Shown piece after piece: positions 8,133 to 8,205 of a stretch of 8,205 nt of DNA (position 1 is its first letter; each line of letters starts with the position of its first letter). The DNA lies in the NCBI GenBank assembly GCA_002337215.1, contig DDFO01000051.1, positions 54,436-62,640 of the forward strand. Reading direction: 5' to 3'. The notes under the pieces are model-generated. The model searched no databases and had not been told where the DNA came from. It saw only the letters and a list, made by a program, of their open reading frames with translations. This DNA comes from Phycisphaerales bacterium UBA1926. GTDB taxonomy: Bacteria > Planctomycetota > Phycisphaerae > Phycisphaerales > UBA1924. A program made the translations under genes and the position numbers.

Positions 8133-8205
8133 GCTGTCCTGCCGTCTCTGTGCGCACTCGGGCGCACGCTGGCGATGGTGTTCCGTCTCAGGCGCTCGCC
8201 CCCGC

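Noticed and set aside
8133..8205. End of an ECF sigma factor gene at the right edge
   Set aside because: One frame stops at 8190-8188 and two others stay open through the edge. Too few codons are available to recognise a sigma C-terminus, so no gene is called.

Overview
The window looks like chromosomal DNA from a GC-rich planctomycete-type bacterium, most likely near Phycisphaerae. This is inferred from gene content and protein style, not proven: a bacterial LysRS with a long alanine/aspartate-rich N-terminal linker, an Rrf2 regulator, a MoxR ATPase, Sec-exported proteins of unknown family, and widely spaced, mostly single genes. I see no transposase, integrase, CRISPR array, tRNA or rRNA, and nothing that marks a mobile island.

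Layout. Positions 1-161 (minus) hold the first 53 codons of a flagellin-type protein running off the left edge. It is divergent from a small zinc-ribbon protein with a C-terminal membrane anchor (240-521, plus). Next is a secreted, proline-rich protein of unrecognised family (708-1835, plus) with a clear intrinsic terminator at 1881-1910. Everything after that is on the minus strand. In transcription order, right to left, it is: an anti-sigma-factor-like single-pass membrane protein (8132-7389), an exported His-rich PDZ/coiled-coil protein (7130-5823), a 200-nt non-coding stretch ending in a strong terminator (5622-5583), a MoxR AAA+ ATPase (5451-4363), an Rrf2-family regulator (4142-3651) and class II lysyl-tRNA synthetase (3611-1968).

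How the genes may work together. Rrf2 and lysS are 39 bp apart on the same strand and probably share a transcript, an unusual pairing. The anti-sigma-like protein and the PDZ protein are neighbours that would meet outside the cytoplasmic membrane, so an envelope-stress signalling link is plausible. MoxR lacks its usual DUF58/VWA partners within the window. Five of the seven complete genes have good or acceptable Shine-Dalgarno sequences that fix starts at 708, 4142, 5451, 7130 and 8132, in several cases downstream of the longest open frame.

I found no convincing new multi-gene system. The points most worth a second look are the PDZ/anti-sigma pair, the structured 5623-5822 region, the Asn-to-Pro change in the LysRS lysine pocket, and the Rrf2-lysS coupling.
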